NCBI RefSeq assembly: GCF_035514885.1
Contig: NZ_DATJCH010000024.1
Coordinates: forward strand, 248,001 to 312,000
Direction of reading: 5' to 3'
Source: Albibacterium sp035514885
GTDB lineage: Bacteria; Bacteroidota; Bacteroidia; Sphingobacteriales; Sphingobacteriaceae
DNA: 64,000 nt
The notes beneath the pieces are model-generated. The model was not told where the DNA came from and did not search any database. It saw nothing but the letters and a program-made list of their open reading frames with translations. A program made the position numbers and the translations under genes. Position 1 is the stretch's first letter. Every line of letters starts with the position of its first letter. Below are positions 23,923-33,585 of the stretch, piece after piece.

Positions 23923-25860
23923 ATGGCAAGATTAAATCTGTTGGAAGAAACGCGCTTCGAAAAGCTACCGGTTACAGTTTACCCAAATCCTGAAACAGCT
24001 TCTATTGCAGTGGCTCATCGGATAGCTACTCTTATTAAAGACAAACAACAAAAAGGAGAGCCTGCTATACTGGGCCTTGCTACCGGGTCAACTCCTCATT
24101 TGGTTTATATAGAGCTTATTCGTATGCATAAGGAGGAGGGGTTAAGCTTCAAAAATGTTATTACGTTTAACCTCGATGAGTACTATCCAATGCAGCCTGA
24201 TGCTGAGCAAAGCTATGTGTCTTTTATGTACAATACGTTTTTTGATCATATTGACATTGATAAGAACAATGTTCATATACCTGACGGAACTATCTCTAAA
24301 GAGGAAATACATGAATATTGTTTAGAATACGAAAGGAAGATTTCGGCCCTTGGAGGCCTTGATCTACAATTATTAGGGATTGGACGTACCGGCCATATCG
24401 GATTTAATGAACCAGGTTCTGCTCCTAATTCAGGAACAAGATTGGTGACTTTAGATGATCTTACCCGCAGAGATGCATCTCGAAGCTTTGGAGGAAAGGA
24501 AAACGTACCGACAAAGGCTATTACGATGGGTGTGGGTACTATTTTTAAAGCCAGGGAAATTATTCTGATGGCTTGGAATAGCACCAAAGCTAACATTGTT
24601 AAAAAAGCAGTTGAGGGACCTATTACCGCTGAAGTTCCAGCTACTTATTTACAACTTTCCGATAATGTAGAATTTATTCTTGATACAGAGTCATCATCAG
24701 CTTTAACTCGTTTTGACACACCTTGGCTTACAAAGGATTGTAAGTGGGATGAAAAAGCAATTAAGAAGGCAGTTATCTGGCTGGCCAAGATATTAAAAAA
24801 ACCTATTCTGAAGTTAACAGAAGAGGATTATAATAATAATGGAATGGCTCAACTAGCCATTGAAAAGGGCCCGGTTTACAATATTAATATACAGATTTTT
24901 AACCTGATTCAACATACTATAACCGGTTGGCCGGGTGGAAAGCCGAATGCAGATGACAGTCAGCGTCCGGAGCGTGCAGTACCTGATAAGAAAAGAAGCA
25001 TTGTTTTTTCTCCTCATCCGGATGATGATGTAATTTCTATGGGTGGAACGTTTATTCGCTTATCTGATCAGGGTCATGATGTGCATGTTGCCTATCAAAC
25101 TTCGGGCAATACCGCGGTTTGGGGTGATGATACTTTGCGTTTTATTGAATTTGCACGTGATTTCTCTAAGTCGCTGGATCTTAATACAAGTGTATTGGAG
25201 AAAGTATATTCAGATACGCGTGACTTTTTGAAAAGTAAAAAACCTAATCAAACGGATATTAAAGAGATATTAATAGTGAATGAACTCATTCGAAAAGGTG
25301 AGGCTACAGCTGGAGCCCGCTTTGCGGGATTGCCTGATACAAATATTCACTTTCAAAATCTACCATTCTATGACCGTGCTAAATATGCTAAGAATGTTTC
25401 TTTAGAAGATGATATTGTACAGACGATGGAGCTTTTACAGCAAATAAAACCCCATCAGATATTTGCAGCCGGAGATTTTGCTGATCCTCACGGAACACAT
25501 AAGGTATGTTTTAATATTATTAGAGAAGCGCTTACCAGATTGCGTAAAACTGAAAGCTGGACAAATGATTGTTGGGTATGGCTATATCGGGGAGCTTGGC
25601 ATGAATTTGAGATTCATGAAATTGAGATGGCTGTACCGCTATCGCCTGCAGAGGCTATTCGTAAGAGGAACGCTATTTTTAAACATCAATCGCAAAAAGA
25701 TACACCTGTTTTTCCAGGAGATGATTCCAGGGAATTTTGGGTACGTGCAGAACAACGGACAACTGAAACAGCTAGAATTTATGATGAATTGGGACTTGCT
25801 GAGTATGAAGCTATTGAGGCCTTTGTCCGTTGGAAATTTGATGAAGAAGAAACACACTAG
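23923..25860 (+). CDS. nagB: Glucosamine-6-phosphate deaminase fused to a PIG-L deacetylase-like domain
   Basis: The first half (about residues 1-270) is NagB-like, converting glucosamine-6-phosphate to fructose-6-phosphate and ammonia; it shows LGLATGSTPH, FNLDEYYPM and the catalytic GRTGHIGFNEPGS. The second half (about 360-645) is a PIG-L/LmbE-type deacetylase domain with the zinc motif FSPHPDDDVISMGGT near residue 366 and the partner DPHGTH near residue 525. Fusions of this kind, near 640 residues, are typical of Bacteroidota. The combination suggests that an acetylated amino sugar could be deacetylated and deaminated by one protein, but the C-terminal substrate is not established. It is divergent from anmK. 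Confidence 0.9.
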   Translation: MARLNLLEETRFEKLPVTVYPNPETASIAVAHRIATLIKDKQQKGEPAILGLATGSTPHLVYIELIRMHKEEGLSFKNVITFNLDEYYPMQPDAEQSYVSFMYNTFFDHIDIDKNNVHIPDGTISKEEIHEYCLEYERKISALGGLDLQLLGIGRTGHIGFNEPGSAPNSGTRLVTLDDLTRRDASRSFGGKENVPTKAITMGVGTIFKAREIILMAWNSTKANIVKKAVEGPITAEVPATYLQLSDNVEFILDTESSSALTRFDTPWLTKDCKWDEKAIKKAVIWLAKILKKPILKLTEEDYNNNGMAQLAIEKGPVYNINIQIFNLIQHTITGWPGGKPNADDSQRPERAVPDKKRSIVFSPHPDDDVISMGGTFIRLSDQGHDVHVAYQTSGNTAVWGDDTLRFIEFARDFSKSLDLNTSVLEKVYSDTRDFLKSKKPNQTDIKEILIVNELIRKGEATAGARFAGLPDTNIHFQNLPFYDRAKYAKNVSLEDDIVQTMELLQQIKPHQIFAAGDFADPHGTHKVCFNIIREALTRLRKTESWTNDCWVWLYRGAWHEFEIHEIEMAVPLSPAEAIRKRNAIFKHQSQKDTPVFPGDDSREFWVRAEQRTTETARIYDELGLAEYEAIEAFVRWKFDEEETH

Positions 25861-25869
25861 CTGTTTCTA

Positions 25870-27192
25870 TTAACGTTGAAAACTGCCGGCTTTATTTACT
25901 TTAATACTAAAGGGTTGCAAATAATTGTCGATTAGTACAGCAGCTTGTTTTCTTGTTATTAAGCATTCAGGGTCATAAATGCCGTTGAAATGGAATTTCT
26001 TCTCCCATCCGTTTTCTATTTGCGTGTCCAGCTCATCTCCTTTGAGGGCGATAAATTTTATCAGGCTTATTAAGTCCTTTAATTTTAACTCTTCAATTGA
26101 TTTATCGCTAAACCATATTTGACTTCTTGTATAAAGGCTGTGCATGATGGGTTCCAGCTCCATAGAAGATACGTGCTTGTCAACATCAAAGATAAGCTTA
26201 GCGCCTTTTCCATCTTCGTTATCTAATCGGCCTTGAATAATTCCGGTTAAACCTATCCTTTGTATACTTGAATTATTTACGTCTTCAAAAGCGACATCAT
26301 GAAAGGGTAATAGCTGTCCTTTAAAGGCTAATAGTTCGCCTTGCAATGTTCTGATATTGATTTTGTCTACAGTAGTTTCGAAGAATGCACAATAAGATGC
26401 AATTGCTCCAATAGATTGTCCGTATAACATAAGCGTTGGTACATCATCCGGGGTGGCTTCATTGAGCTTCTGAATTAAACCATTTGGACCATGAACGACA
26501 AAAAAGTTCTCAGCATAAGGTTTCAACAAGGAGGCTGTTGGTATTAACCATTCATGTCCATCCCGATCTTCCACCATTAAACTGGTTCTATATGCGGTTG
26601 AATTATAAAGTTGATTTGTGTTGATGGGGCTGATTGAATCGGTTTCTTTCTTTTCCAGCCTCTCTTTTTCGCTTATTAACGGAATTAATTTAGCCTGCTT
26701 ACTTGCATCAACTAAGGCATAAACACTATACTTCTGTCCATTAGATAAGTCTATTTTCCACTTTTTACCAGACTTTTTTATTCTTTCTATTTCTGTATTA
26801 TAAATAACACTCAGGTTTTCAGCTGAATCAATCATCTTCTCAAAAGTGTTTTTTGAGATCTGAGGACTAAGGTAGACCTTGGCATAGTTGAAAACTGAGT
26901 CTGAATACTCCTTTGCATTGAGCGACAGTTTTAAAAACTCTGCCCATAGTCCGGCATCTAAATTCTTGTATGAATTTATTGATTTAATATCCTGCCCTTC
27001 TGTAAGATTACTGCTAAAAGCTGCATCCGGATTTATCCATAAAGTTGTTACGCCTGATTTTGAAGCTTGAATGGCACTGGCCAATGCTGCTTCACCTTGA
27101 CCGTATATAATAAGCTTCGCTTTAGCTGGTTTTTGAGCAAAAGAAAGCGAACTAATTAATAACAAAACACACAATACGGAAATTCTATACAT
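25870..27192 (-). CDS. Secreted FAD-dependent oxidoreductase-like protein
   Basis: A 440-residue exported protein (signal peptide ending LSFAQ). After the signal comes a dinucleotide-binding fold: KLIIYGQGEAALASAIQASKSG with the pattern GxGxAAxxxA, then ADP-ribose-side features (TLWINPDA). The layout resembles the FAD_oxidored group (PF12831) found on Bacteroidota exported enzymes. The classical GxGxxG is GQGEAA, so cofactor binding is plausible but not certain, and the catalytic function is unknown. The end resembles an S-layer-type ITRKQAAVLIDNYL repeat unit. It is convergent with the nagB fusion, with a nine-base gap. Confidence 0.6.
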   Translation of the reverse strand: MYRISVLCVLLLISSLSFAQKPAKAKLIIYGQGEAALASAIQASKSGVTTLWINPDAAFSSNLTEGQDIKSINSYKNLDAGLWAEFLKLSLNAKEYSDSVFNYAKVYLSPQISKNTFEKMIDSAENLSVIYNTEIERIKKSGKKWKIDLSNGQKYSVYALVDASKQAKLIPLISEKERLEKKETDSISPINTNQLYNSTAYRTSLMVEDRDGHEWLIPTASLLKPYAENFFVVHGPNGLIQKLNEATPDDVPTLMLYGQSIGAIASYCAFFETTVDKINIRTLQGELLAFKGQLLPFHDVAFEDVNNSSIQRIGLTGIIQGRLDNEDGKGAKLIFDVDKHVSSMELEPIMHSLYTRSQIWFSDKSIEELKLKDLISLIKFIALKGDELDTQIENGWEKKFHFNGIYDPECLITRKQAAVLIDNYLQPFSIKVNKAGSFQR

Positions 27193-27213
27193 TTTAATCG
27201 ATTATTTTATAAA

Positions 27214-27252
27214 AATAACAAAAAAAGGCTGTGATGGAAACCCATCACAGCC
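27214..27252 (-). terminator. Intrinsic terminator of the OmpA-like gene
   Basis: Perfect 11-base stem GGCTGTGATGG (27227-27237) / CCATCACAGCC (27242-27252); on the minus strand the stem is followed by TTTTTTTGTTATTTTT. It lies 26 bases after the stop of the OmpA-family gene. Confidence 0.88.
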
Positions 27253-27278
27253 AAAGCGAACGTTTTTGTTATTAAATA

Positions 27279-27968
27279 TTATTGTCCGGCTTCTGCTTTC
27301 GCTTCTGCCTTCATCTTATCATTTGCAACAATAACGATTTCAACTCTTCTGTTTTCAGCTCTTCCCGCATCAGTTTCATTGCTGGCAATCGGTTCGTTTG
27401 CACCTTTACCGGTTGTTTTGATTCTACTTGCATTTAAGCCTTGTGTAGTAGCATAGCTTTTAACAGACAATGCGCGGCGTTCTGATAATCCTTGATTATA
27501 TTCTGCTCTACCTACGTTATCTGTATGACCTACTACTAAAATATCTGTATCAGAATTTTCGTTCATGGATTGAACTAACTTGCGGATATTCTCTTTTGCG
27601 TTAGGTTTTAGATCAGCTTTATCAAAATCAAATAAAATACCTGAATCAAATTTTACGATAATACCTTCACCTGCATTAATAACTTCTGCACCTTCAACAG
27701 TGTTTTCTATTTCTGCAGCTTGCTTGTCCATTTTCTTTCCGATTAAGCCTCCGGCAACACCACCAATAGCACCACCAATAACGGCGCCTACAGCTGTATT
27801 ACCAGCTTTATTCCCTATTAGAGCTCCTATTCCGGCTCCAGCACCTACACCTATACCTGCACCTTTTTGGGCGTTCGATAAGTTGGATAATGAATCGCAA
27901 CTTACTAACATCATGGTTGAGGTTGCAATTGCTATTGCATATACAGCTACTTTTCTTTGAATATTCAT
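27279..27968 (-). CDS. OmpA-family lipoprotein with glycine-zipper segment
   Basis: A 229-residue outer-membrane-associated lipoprotein (MLVSCDS, Cys24). A long glycine-zipper region (about residues 36-78, repeated GAGIGxxIG and GGAIGGVAGG blocks) is followed by the OmpA-like peptidoglycan-binding domain (about 100-215), with FDFDKADLKPNAKENI, LVVGHTDNVG and LSERRALSVKSY. This is the YiaD layout: membrane-spanning zipper plus cell-wall binding. It is a single-gene unit with its own terminator and no clear partner. Confidence 0.88.
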   Translation of the reverse strand: MNIQRKVAVYAIAIATSTMMLVSCDSLSNLSNAQKGAGIGVGAGAGIGALIGNKAGNTAVGAVIGGAIGGVAGGLIGKKMDKQAAEIENTVEGAEVINAGEGIIVKFDSGILFDFDKADLKPNAKENIRKLVQSMNENSDTDILVVGHTDNVGRAEYNQGLSERRALSVKSYATTQGLNASRIKTTGKGANEPIASNETDAGRAENRRVEIVIVANDKMKAEAKAEAGQ

Positions 27969-28002
27969 AATGATGATATTTTTTATTTTGTTTCGATGAT
28001 TA

Positions 28003-28033
28003 TTGCAAACACAATGCCAAAAACGTAAATTCG
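28003..28033 (+). promoter_or_regulatory. Candidate promoter of pgi
   Basis: TTG (28003-28005), 20-base spacer, TAAATTCG (28026-28033), one mismatch from TAnnTTTG, 21 bases upstream of the pgi ATG. Confidence 0.4.
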
Positions 28034-28054
28034 CTGCTTATTCAATTATCAATT

Positions 28055-29701
28055 ATGCTACCAAAAGTTAATTTTAACGAAACCCCGGCTTTCAAATATC
28101 TTAGTAATCACTATATTGAAATCGCGCCTAAGTCAATGAGAGATTTATTTAAATCAGACCCTCAAAGATTTGAAAAGTTTTCTATTCTTAAAGACGATAT
28201 TTTATTTGACTATTCTAAAAATAGGATAAACGACGAAACAATTGCATTGCTTCTTCAGCTAGCACGTGAGTGTAAAGTGAAAGATGCGATAGATGCGATG
28301 TTTTCAGGCGAACTTATTAATGAAACTGAGAATCGTGCTGTTTTGCATACAGCTCTAAGGAGCCAGAATGATAATCCAATTAAAGTAGACGGAGAAGACA
28401 TTAAGCCCGAGATTAAAAAGGTGTTGAGGCAAATGGAGTCTTTTTGCGATCGGATATTATCCGGTGAATGGAAAGGCTATACAGGTAAAGAAATAACTGA
28501 CGTTGTAAATATTGGAATCGGAGGCTCTGATTTGGGACCTGTAATGGTTACCGAAGCATTGAAATCTTATAAAACCCGCCTAAATATGCATTTCGTTTCT
28601 AATGTTGATGGAACGCAAATGGTGGAGACTTTAAAACCTCTAAATCCGGAAACTACATTATTTTTGGTGGCCTCCAAAACCTTCACAACCCAAGAAACCA
28701 TGCTGAATGCTTTTTCGGCTAAAGAATGGTTATTGAAAAGTGGAGGAAAGGAAAGTGATGTGAGTAAACATTTCGTGGCTTTATCAACTAATACGGAAGC
28801 TGTTAAAAAGTTTGGTATTGATACTGATAATATGTTTGTTTTCTGGAACTGGGTTGGTGGACGTTATTCTTTATGGAGCGCAATTGGCTTATCGATCGCA
28901 TTAGGTGTCGGATTTAAAAACTTTGAAGAGCTTTTAAAAGGCGCGAATGCGGCTGATGTTCATTTTCAGGAGAGTGAATTTGAAGAGAATATTCCTGTTA
29001 TTATGGGGGTATTAGGGGTATGGTATAATAATTTCTTTGATTCTGAAACTCAAGCTATTTTGCCTTATGACCAATACATGCATCGCTTTGCAGCATATTT
29101 CCAACAAGGAGATATGGAGAGCAATGGTAAGAACGTTGATCGTAATGGCAAGAATGTTGATTATCAGACAGGGCCAATTATCTGGGGAGAGCCAGGAACG
29201 AACGGCCAACATGCTTTTTATCAGCTTATTCACCAAGGAACTAAATTGATTCCTTGTGATTTTATAGCCCCTGCTCAAAGTCATAACCCGATAGGCGAGC
29301 ACCATACATTTTTACTTTCTAACTTTTTTGCTCAGACTGAAGCTTTGATGAATGGGAAAACAGAGGAAGAGGTGTCTAAGGAACTTCAGGATAGCGGACT
29401 TGATGAAGGTGCAATTGAGAAATTGCTTCCTTATAAAGTCTTTGATGGTAACAGGCCTACAAACTCTTTCTTGATAAAAAAGATCACTCCTTATACTTTG
29501 GGTACTTTAATAGCTTTTTATGAACACAAAATATTTGTTCAGGGCATAATATGGAATATATTTAGCTTCGATCAATGGGGAGTGGAATTGGGTAAGCAAC
29601 TTGCTAATAAAATCTTACCTGAATTGGAAAATAACGATGAAGTAAATACACATGATACTTCTACTAATGGTTTGATCAACCAGTTTAAAAATTGGCGGTA
29701 A
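28055..29701 (+). CDS. pgi: Glucose-6-phosphate isomerase
   Basis: Pgi interconverts glucose-6-phosphate and fructose-6-phosphate. At 548 residues it is of the long, E. coli-like form. Motifs seen: VVNIGIGGSDLGPVMV near residue 150, FLVASKTFTTQETMLNA near residue 206, the signature VGGRYSLWSAIGLSIAL near residue 269, GTNGQHAFYQLIHQGTK with the catalytic Glu/His region near residue 382, and the C-terminal Lys motif WGVELGKQLA. It is monocistronic between a divergent OmpA gene and secA. Confidence 0.96.
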   Translation: MLPKVNFNETPAFKYLSNHYIEIAPKSMRDLFKSDPQRFEKFSILKDDILFDYSKNRINDETIALLLQLARECKVKDAIDAMFSGELINETENRAVLHTALRSQNDNPIKVDGEDIKPEIKKVLRQMESFCDRILSGEWKGYTGKEITDVVNIGIGGSDLGPVMVTEALKSYKTRLNMHFVSNVDGTQMVETLKPLNPETTLFLVASKTFTTQETMLNAFSAKEWLLKSGGKESDVSKHFVALSTNTEAVKKFGIDTDNMFVFWNWVGGRYSLWSAIGLSIALGVGFKNFEELLKGANAADVHFQESEFEENIPVIMGVLGVWYNNFFDSETQAILPYDQYMHRFAAYFQQGDMESNGKNVDRNGKNVDYQTGPIIWGEPGTNGQHAFYQLIHQGTKLIPCDFIAPAQSHNPIGEHHTFLLSNFFAQTEALMNGKTEEEVSKELQDSGLDEGAIEKLLPYKVFDGNRPTNSFLIKKITPYTLGTLIAFYEHKIFVQGIIWNIFSFDQWGVELGKQLANKILPELENNDEVNTHDTSTNGLINQFKNWR

Positions 29702-29722
29702 TTATATTTAATATGTAATCAT

Positions 29723-29730
29723 TAACTTTG
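29723..29730 (+). promoter_or_regulatory. Candidate -7 box of secA
   Basis: TAACTTTG matches TAnnTTTG, 84 bases upstream of the secA ATG; no -33 TTG is evident. The resulting 5' leader is long enough for regulation, but I saw no secM-like frame in it. Confidence 0.35.
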
Positions 29731-29814
29731 CAATTGTTTTCTGTCAATTTGACGGATAGCGAGTTTTGGATTATTTATTGACAAACCAAAGAAGATCAAT
29801 TAAAAATATTATAA

Positions 29815-32800
29815 ATGTTAGGATTCTTAAGTAAAGTTTTCGGGAGCAAGTCTGCACGAGACATAAAACACATTCAACCTTTAGTTGAAAAGATTAAAGT
29901 TGAGTACGCAAAGTTAGATTCAATCACGAATGACGAGTTGCGAAATAAAACAATTACGTTTAAGGAGAGAATAGCTGAGCACTTAAAGGAAACTGACGCA
30001 GAAATTTCTAAACTTAAAGCTGAAGCGGAACAAGCTGATCTGGAGATGTCAATAAAAACATCTTTGTATGAGCAAGTTGATAAACTTGAGAAAACGAGAG
30101 ATAAGGAACTGGAAGTAGTATTGATGGAAATACTTCCGGAGGCTTTTGCAGTTGTTAAAGAAACTGCACGCCGCTTTTCTGAAAATAAAACATTGGAAGT
30201 TACAGCACATCAATTTGACAGAGATCTAGCTGCACTTCATCCGCATATAGAGATTCAAGGCGATAAAGCTATCTGGCAAAATACATGGATTGCCGCTGGC
30301 ACCCCGGTTACCTGGAACATGGTTCATTATGATGTTCAGCTAATTGGTGGTATCGTACTTCATGAAGGTAAGATAGCAGAAATGGCTACAGGAGAAGGTA
30401 AAACATTGGTTGGTACTTTGCCGGCCTATCTAAATGCCTTATCCGGTCAAGGAGTTCATATCGTTACTGTCAACGATTATCTGGCACGACGTGACTCGGA
30501 GTGGAACGGACCTATCTTTGAATTTCACGGATTGAAAGTGGATTGTATTGATAAGCATCAGCCAAATTCAGAAGCTCGTAGAAAAGCTTATGCTGCAGAT
30601 ATTATATTTGGGACAAACAATGAATTTGGGTTTGATTATCTACGTGATAACATGACTCAGAATCCTGAAAGTCTTGTTCAGAGAAAGTTACACTATGCTA
30701 TGGTGGATGAGGTTGACTCAGTATTAATTGACGATGCTCGTACACCTTTAATTATTTCCGGTCCGATTCCACGTGGGGATGAACATGAGTTTTATGAATT
30801 AAAACCAAGGATCGAGAGATTAGTAAATGCACAGAAAGCCTTTGTTAATGGTGTTCTGAATGATGCGAAGAAAGCAATCAGAGGTGGCGATACAGAACCC
30901 GAAAGCGGTGGTTTAGCATTATTACGTGCTTATAGAGGTTTGCCAAAGAATAAAGCTCTTATTAAGTTTTTAAGTGAGGGAAGCAATAAGCAGGTACTTA
31001 CAAAAGCTGAGAACTTTTATATGCAAGAACAAAGTAAGCGTATGCCTGAGGTAGATGCTGAATTGTTTTTTGTAATTACTGAAAAACACAATCAAGTAGA
31101 ACTTACTGAAAAGGGAATTGAATTGATTACTGCTTCTGGTGAGGATGCAGGGTTCTTTATTATGCCTGATGTTGGGTCTGAAATTGCTGAATTGGAGAAA
31201 TCAGATCTAAATGCTGAGGATAAGGTTGCAAAGAAAGATGAAATCATGCGTGATTTCTCTATTAAATCTGAGCGTATTCATTCAGTAAACCAGTTATTAA
31301 AGGCATATACTTTATTTGAAAATGATGTTGAATATATTATTGATGAAGGTAAAGTAAAGATTGTAGATGAGCAAACAGGCCGTATTATGGAGGGCCGTCG
31401 TTATTCAGATGGTCTGCACCAGGCAATTGAAGCAAAAGAAAATGTAAAAGTTGAGGATGCTACTCAAACCTATGCTACTGTTACATTGCAGAACTACTTC
31501 CGCATGTATCATAAGCTTGCAGGGATGACTGGTACTGCAACGACGGAGGCGGGTGAGTTATGGCAAATTTATAAACTGGATGTTGTTGAAATTCCAACGA
31601 ACGTTCCAATTCAAAGAAATGACTTGCAAGATGCGGTTTATCGTACAGCTCGTGAAAAATACAATGCAGTAGCAGAGGAAATACAGCGATTAACGGAAGC
31701 AAAAAGACCGGTATTGGTTGGTACAACATCGGTTGAAATTTCTGAATTACTAAGCCGGATGTTGAAGATACGTGGAATTAAGCACAATGTCTTAAACGCG
31801 AAATTGCACCAAAGGGAAGCAGATATTGTGGCTGAAGCTGGTCATGCAGGTACAGTAACGATTGCCACCAATATGGCTGGTCGTGGTACGGATATTAAAT
31901 TAGGTGAAGGTGTTAAGGCAGCTGGAGGTTTAGCTATTATTGGTACAGAGCGTCACGAATCAAGACGTGTCGATCGTCAGTTAAGAGGTCGTGCCGGCCG
32001 TCAGGGAGACCCGGGTTCTTCACAATTCTTCGTTTCATTGGAAGATAACTTAATGCGCTTATTTGGTTCAGAAAGGATTTCCAATATCATGTTACGTATG
32101 GGAATTGAAGAGGGTGAGGTTATTCAACACTCGATGATTACCAAATCGATTGAACGTGCACAGAAGAAAGTTGAGGAGAATAACTTTGGTATTCGGAAGC
32201 GACTGTTAGAATACGATGATGTAATGAACTCTCAGAGAAGTGTAATCTATTCGAAAAGAAAGAATGCCCTTTTTGGTGAACGTTTAGATGTTGATTTAAA
32301 TAATACGATTTTCGATACCATTGAAGAGATAGTGAGTGAGTGTAAGGAAGGAGGACATTATGAAGATCTTCAACTTGAGTTCATTCGTACTTTCTCTATA
32401 GATCCTGAATTAGATGAAAACATCTTTAATAATGAGGGAATATCTTCTTTAACCCATAAGCTTTTTGATAAGGTAAATGAATTTTACCACCGTAAGGCGG
32501 AAGTGATTGCCACACAAACTTTTCCGGTTTTAAAGGATGTGTATGATACTCGTGGAGAACAAATTGAAAATATTGTTGTTCCTTTTACAGACGGTACAAA
32601 AGGCATTCAAGTTACCTCTAATCTTAAGAAAGCAGTTGAATCGAATGGTAAAGAAGTTTTCAAATCATTCGAAAAAGGTGTTGTTCTTGCTTTAATTGAT
32701 GAGGCATGGAAAGAGCATCTTCGTGAAATGGACGATTTGAAGCAATCGGTGCAAAATGCTGTTTATGAGCAGAAGGATCCAATCATTATTTATAAGATGG

Positions 32801-33117
32801 AGGCCTTTAATCTGTTTAAGGATATGCTGATTAACATGAATAAGGAAGTTGTTAGCTTCCTGTTCAAGGGAGGAATTCCTACTCAGAATCCACAGGAAGT
32901 TAGAGAGGCTAGACCTGCACCTGTTCAAAACAAAAATATTAAGGTGTCTAAACCAGAATTGGCTACAGCTGGTGGTGGTGGAAACTTTGGAGAAGATACG
33001 CGCGAAGTACAGAAAACACAGCCAATCAGAAACGATAATAAAGTTGGCAGAAATGATCCTTGTCCATGTGGCAGTGGTAAAAAGTATAAAAACTGTCATG
33101 GGATCGGACAGGTTTAA
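29815..33117 (+). CDS. secA: Preprotein translocase ATPase SecA
   Basis: The motor that drives unfolded proteins through SecYEG. The 1100-residue length is the long Bacteroidota form (E. coli has about 900). Seen in order: an N-terminal coiled-coil-rich insertion (about 30-110), Walker A MATGEGKTLVGTL near residue 191, DEVDSVLIDDARTPLI near residue 300, VGTTSVEISELLSR, TNMAGRGTDIKLGEG near residue 688, GRAGRQGDPGSSQFF, and the C-terminal zinc motif DPCPCGSGKKYKNCHG. The Bacteroidota-specific insertion (330-400) lies within the first nucleotide-binding domain. Confidence 0.97.
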   Translation: MLGFLSKVFGSKSARDIKHIQPLVEKIKVEYAKLDSITNDELRNKTITFKERIAEHLKETDAEISKLKAEAEQADLEMSIKTSLYEQVDKLEKTRDKELEVVLMEILPEAFAVVKETARRFSENKTLEVTAHQFDRDLAALHPHIEIQGDKAIWQNTWIAAGTPVTWNMVHYDVQLIGGIVLHEGKIAEMATGEGKTLVGTLPAYLNALSGQGVHIVTVNDYLARRDSEWNGPIFEFHGLKVDCIDKHQPNSEARRKAYAADIIFGTNNEFGFDYLRDNMTQNPESLVQRKLHYAMVDEVDSVLIDDARTPLIISGPIPRGDEHEFYELKPRIERLVNAQKAFVNGVLNDAKKAIRGGDTEPESGGLALLRAYRGLPKNKALIKFLSEGSNKQVLTKAENFYMQEQSKRMPEVDAELFFVITEKHNQVELTEKGIELITASGEDAGFFIMPDVGSEIAELEKSDLNAEDKVAKKDEIMRDFSIKSERIHSVNQLLKAYTLFENDVEYIIDEGKVKIVDEQTGRIMEGRRYSDGLHQAIEAKENVKVEDATQTYATVTLQNYFRMYHKLAGMTGTATTEAGELWQIYKLDVVEIPTNVPIQRNDLQDAVYRTAREKYNAVAEEIQRLTEAKRPVLVGTTSVEISELLSRMLKIRGIKHNVLNAKLHQREADIVAEAGHAGTVTIATNMAGRGTDIKLGEGVKAAGGLAIIGTERHESRRVDRQLRGRAGRQGDPGSSQFFVSLEDNLMRLFGSERISNIMLRMGIEEGEVIQHSMITKSIERAQKKVEENNFGIRKRLLEYDDVMNSQRSVIYSKRKNALFGERLDVDLNNTIFDTIEEIVSECKEGGHYEDLQLEFIRTFSIDPELDENIFNNEGISSLTHKLFDKVNEFYHRKAEVIATQTFPVLKDVYDTRGEQIENIVVPFTDGTKGIQVTSNLKKAVESNGKEVFKSFEKGVVLALIDEAWKEHLREMDDLKQSVQNAVYEQKDPIIIYKMEAFNLFKDMLINMNKEVVSFLFKGGIPTQNPQEVREARPAPVQNKNIKVSKPELATAGGGGNFGEDTREVQKTQPIRNDNKVGRNDPCPCGSGKKYKNCHGIGQV

Positions 33118-33133
33118 TTAGATATTAATTGAT

Positions 33134-33574
33134 ATGAATTGTAAATCGGTTTTTCTTGGATTAAGCTTTCTGTTGTTTTCCTTTGCTGCTTTAGCACAAA
33201 ATAAAAAGGGGAATTTAGAGATTGTTAAGGATCCGATGATCGATATTTTACAACAGAGCCGTATTGTTTTTAACAATAGCCTACCTGAAGAGGCAACTGA
33301 GGTTAAAAATGAAAAGGGTACAAGGGGTACTGCATTAGGCTTCCGTATCCAAATATTTTCTGGCTCAAGTCGTAATGAGGCTTATGCAATTCAAGCACGT
33401 TTTCAACAGCGCTATGAAAATATTAATACTTATATTACTTATACCCAGCCTAACTATCGGGTGAAAGTAGGTGATTTTCGTAGTCGTAGCGAAGCGCAGT
33501 CTTTTATGGCTGAATTGAAAAGGTCATACCCTTCTGTTTTCCTGTTTACCGAACAGATATACATATATTATTGA
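33134..33574 (+). CDS. SPOR-domain secreted protein
   Basis: A 146-residue exported protein with a signal peptide ending AALAQ and one SPOR-like domain (about residues 70-145): RIQIFSGSSRNEAYAIQARF, then YRVKVGDFRSRSEAQSFM. SPOR domains bind denuded peptidoglycan at division sites. It begins 16 bases after secA and almost overlaps the following amidohydrolase gene, so all three are probably co-transcribed. The short size and lack of other domains give no further function. Confidence 0.82.
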   Translation: MNCKSVFLGLSFLLFSFAALAQNKKGNLEIVKDPMIDILQQSRIVFNNSLPEEATEVKNEKGTRGTALGFRIQIFSGSSRNEAYAIQARFQQRYENINTYITYTQPNYRVKVGDFRSRSEAQSFMAELKRSYPSVFLFTEQIYIYY

Positions 33575-33585
33575 ATTTGAAGGTT

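Noticed and set aside
33571..33585. TTG start for the M20 hydrolase
   Set aside because: It overlaps the SPOR stop; an ATG 15 bases later gives a normal family N-terminus.
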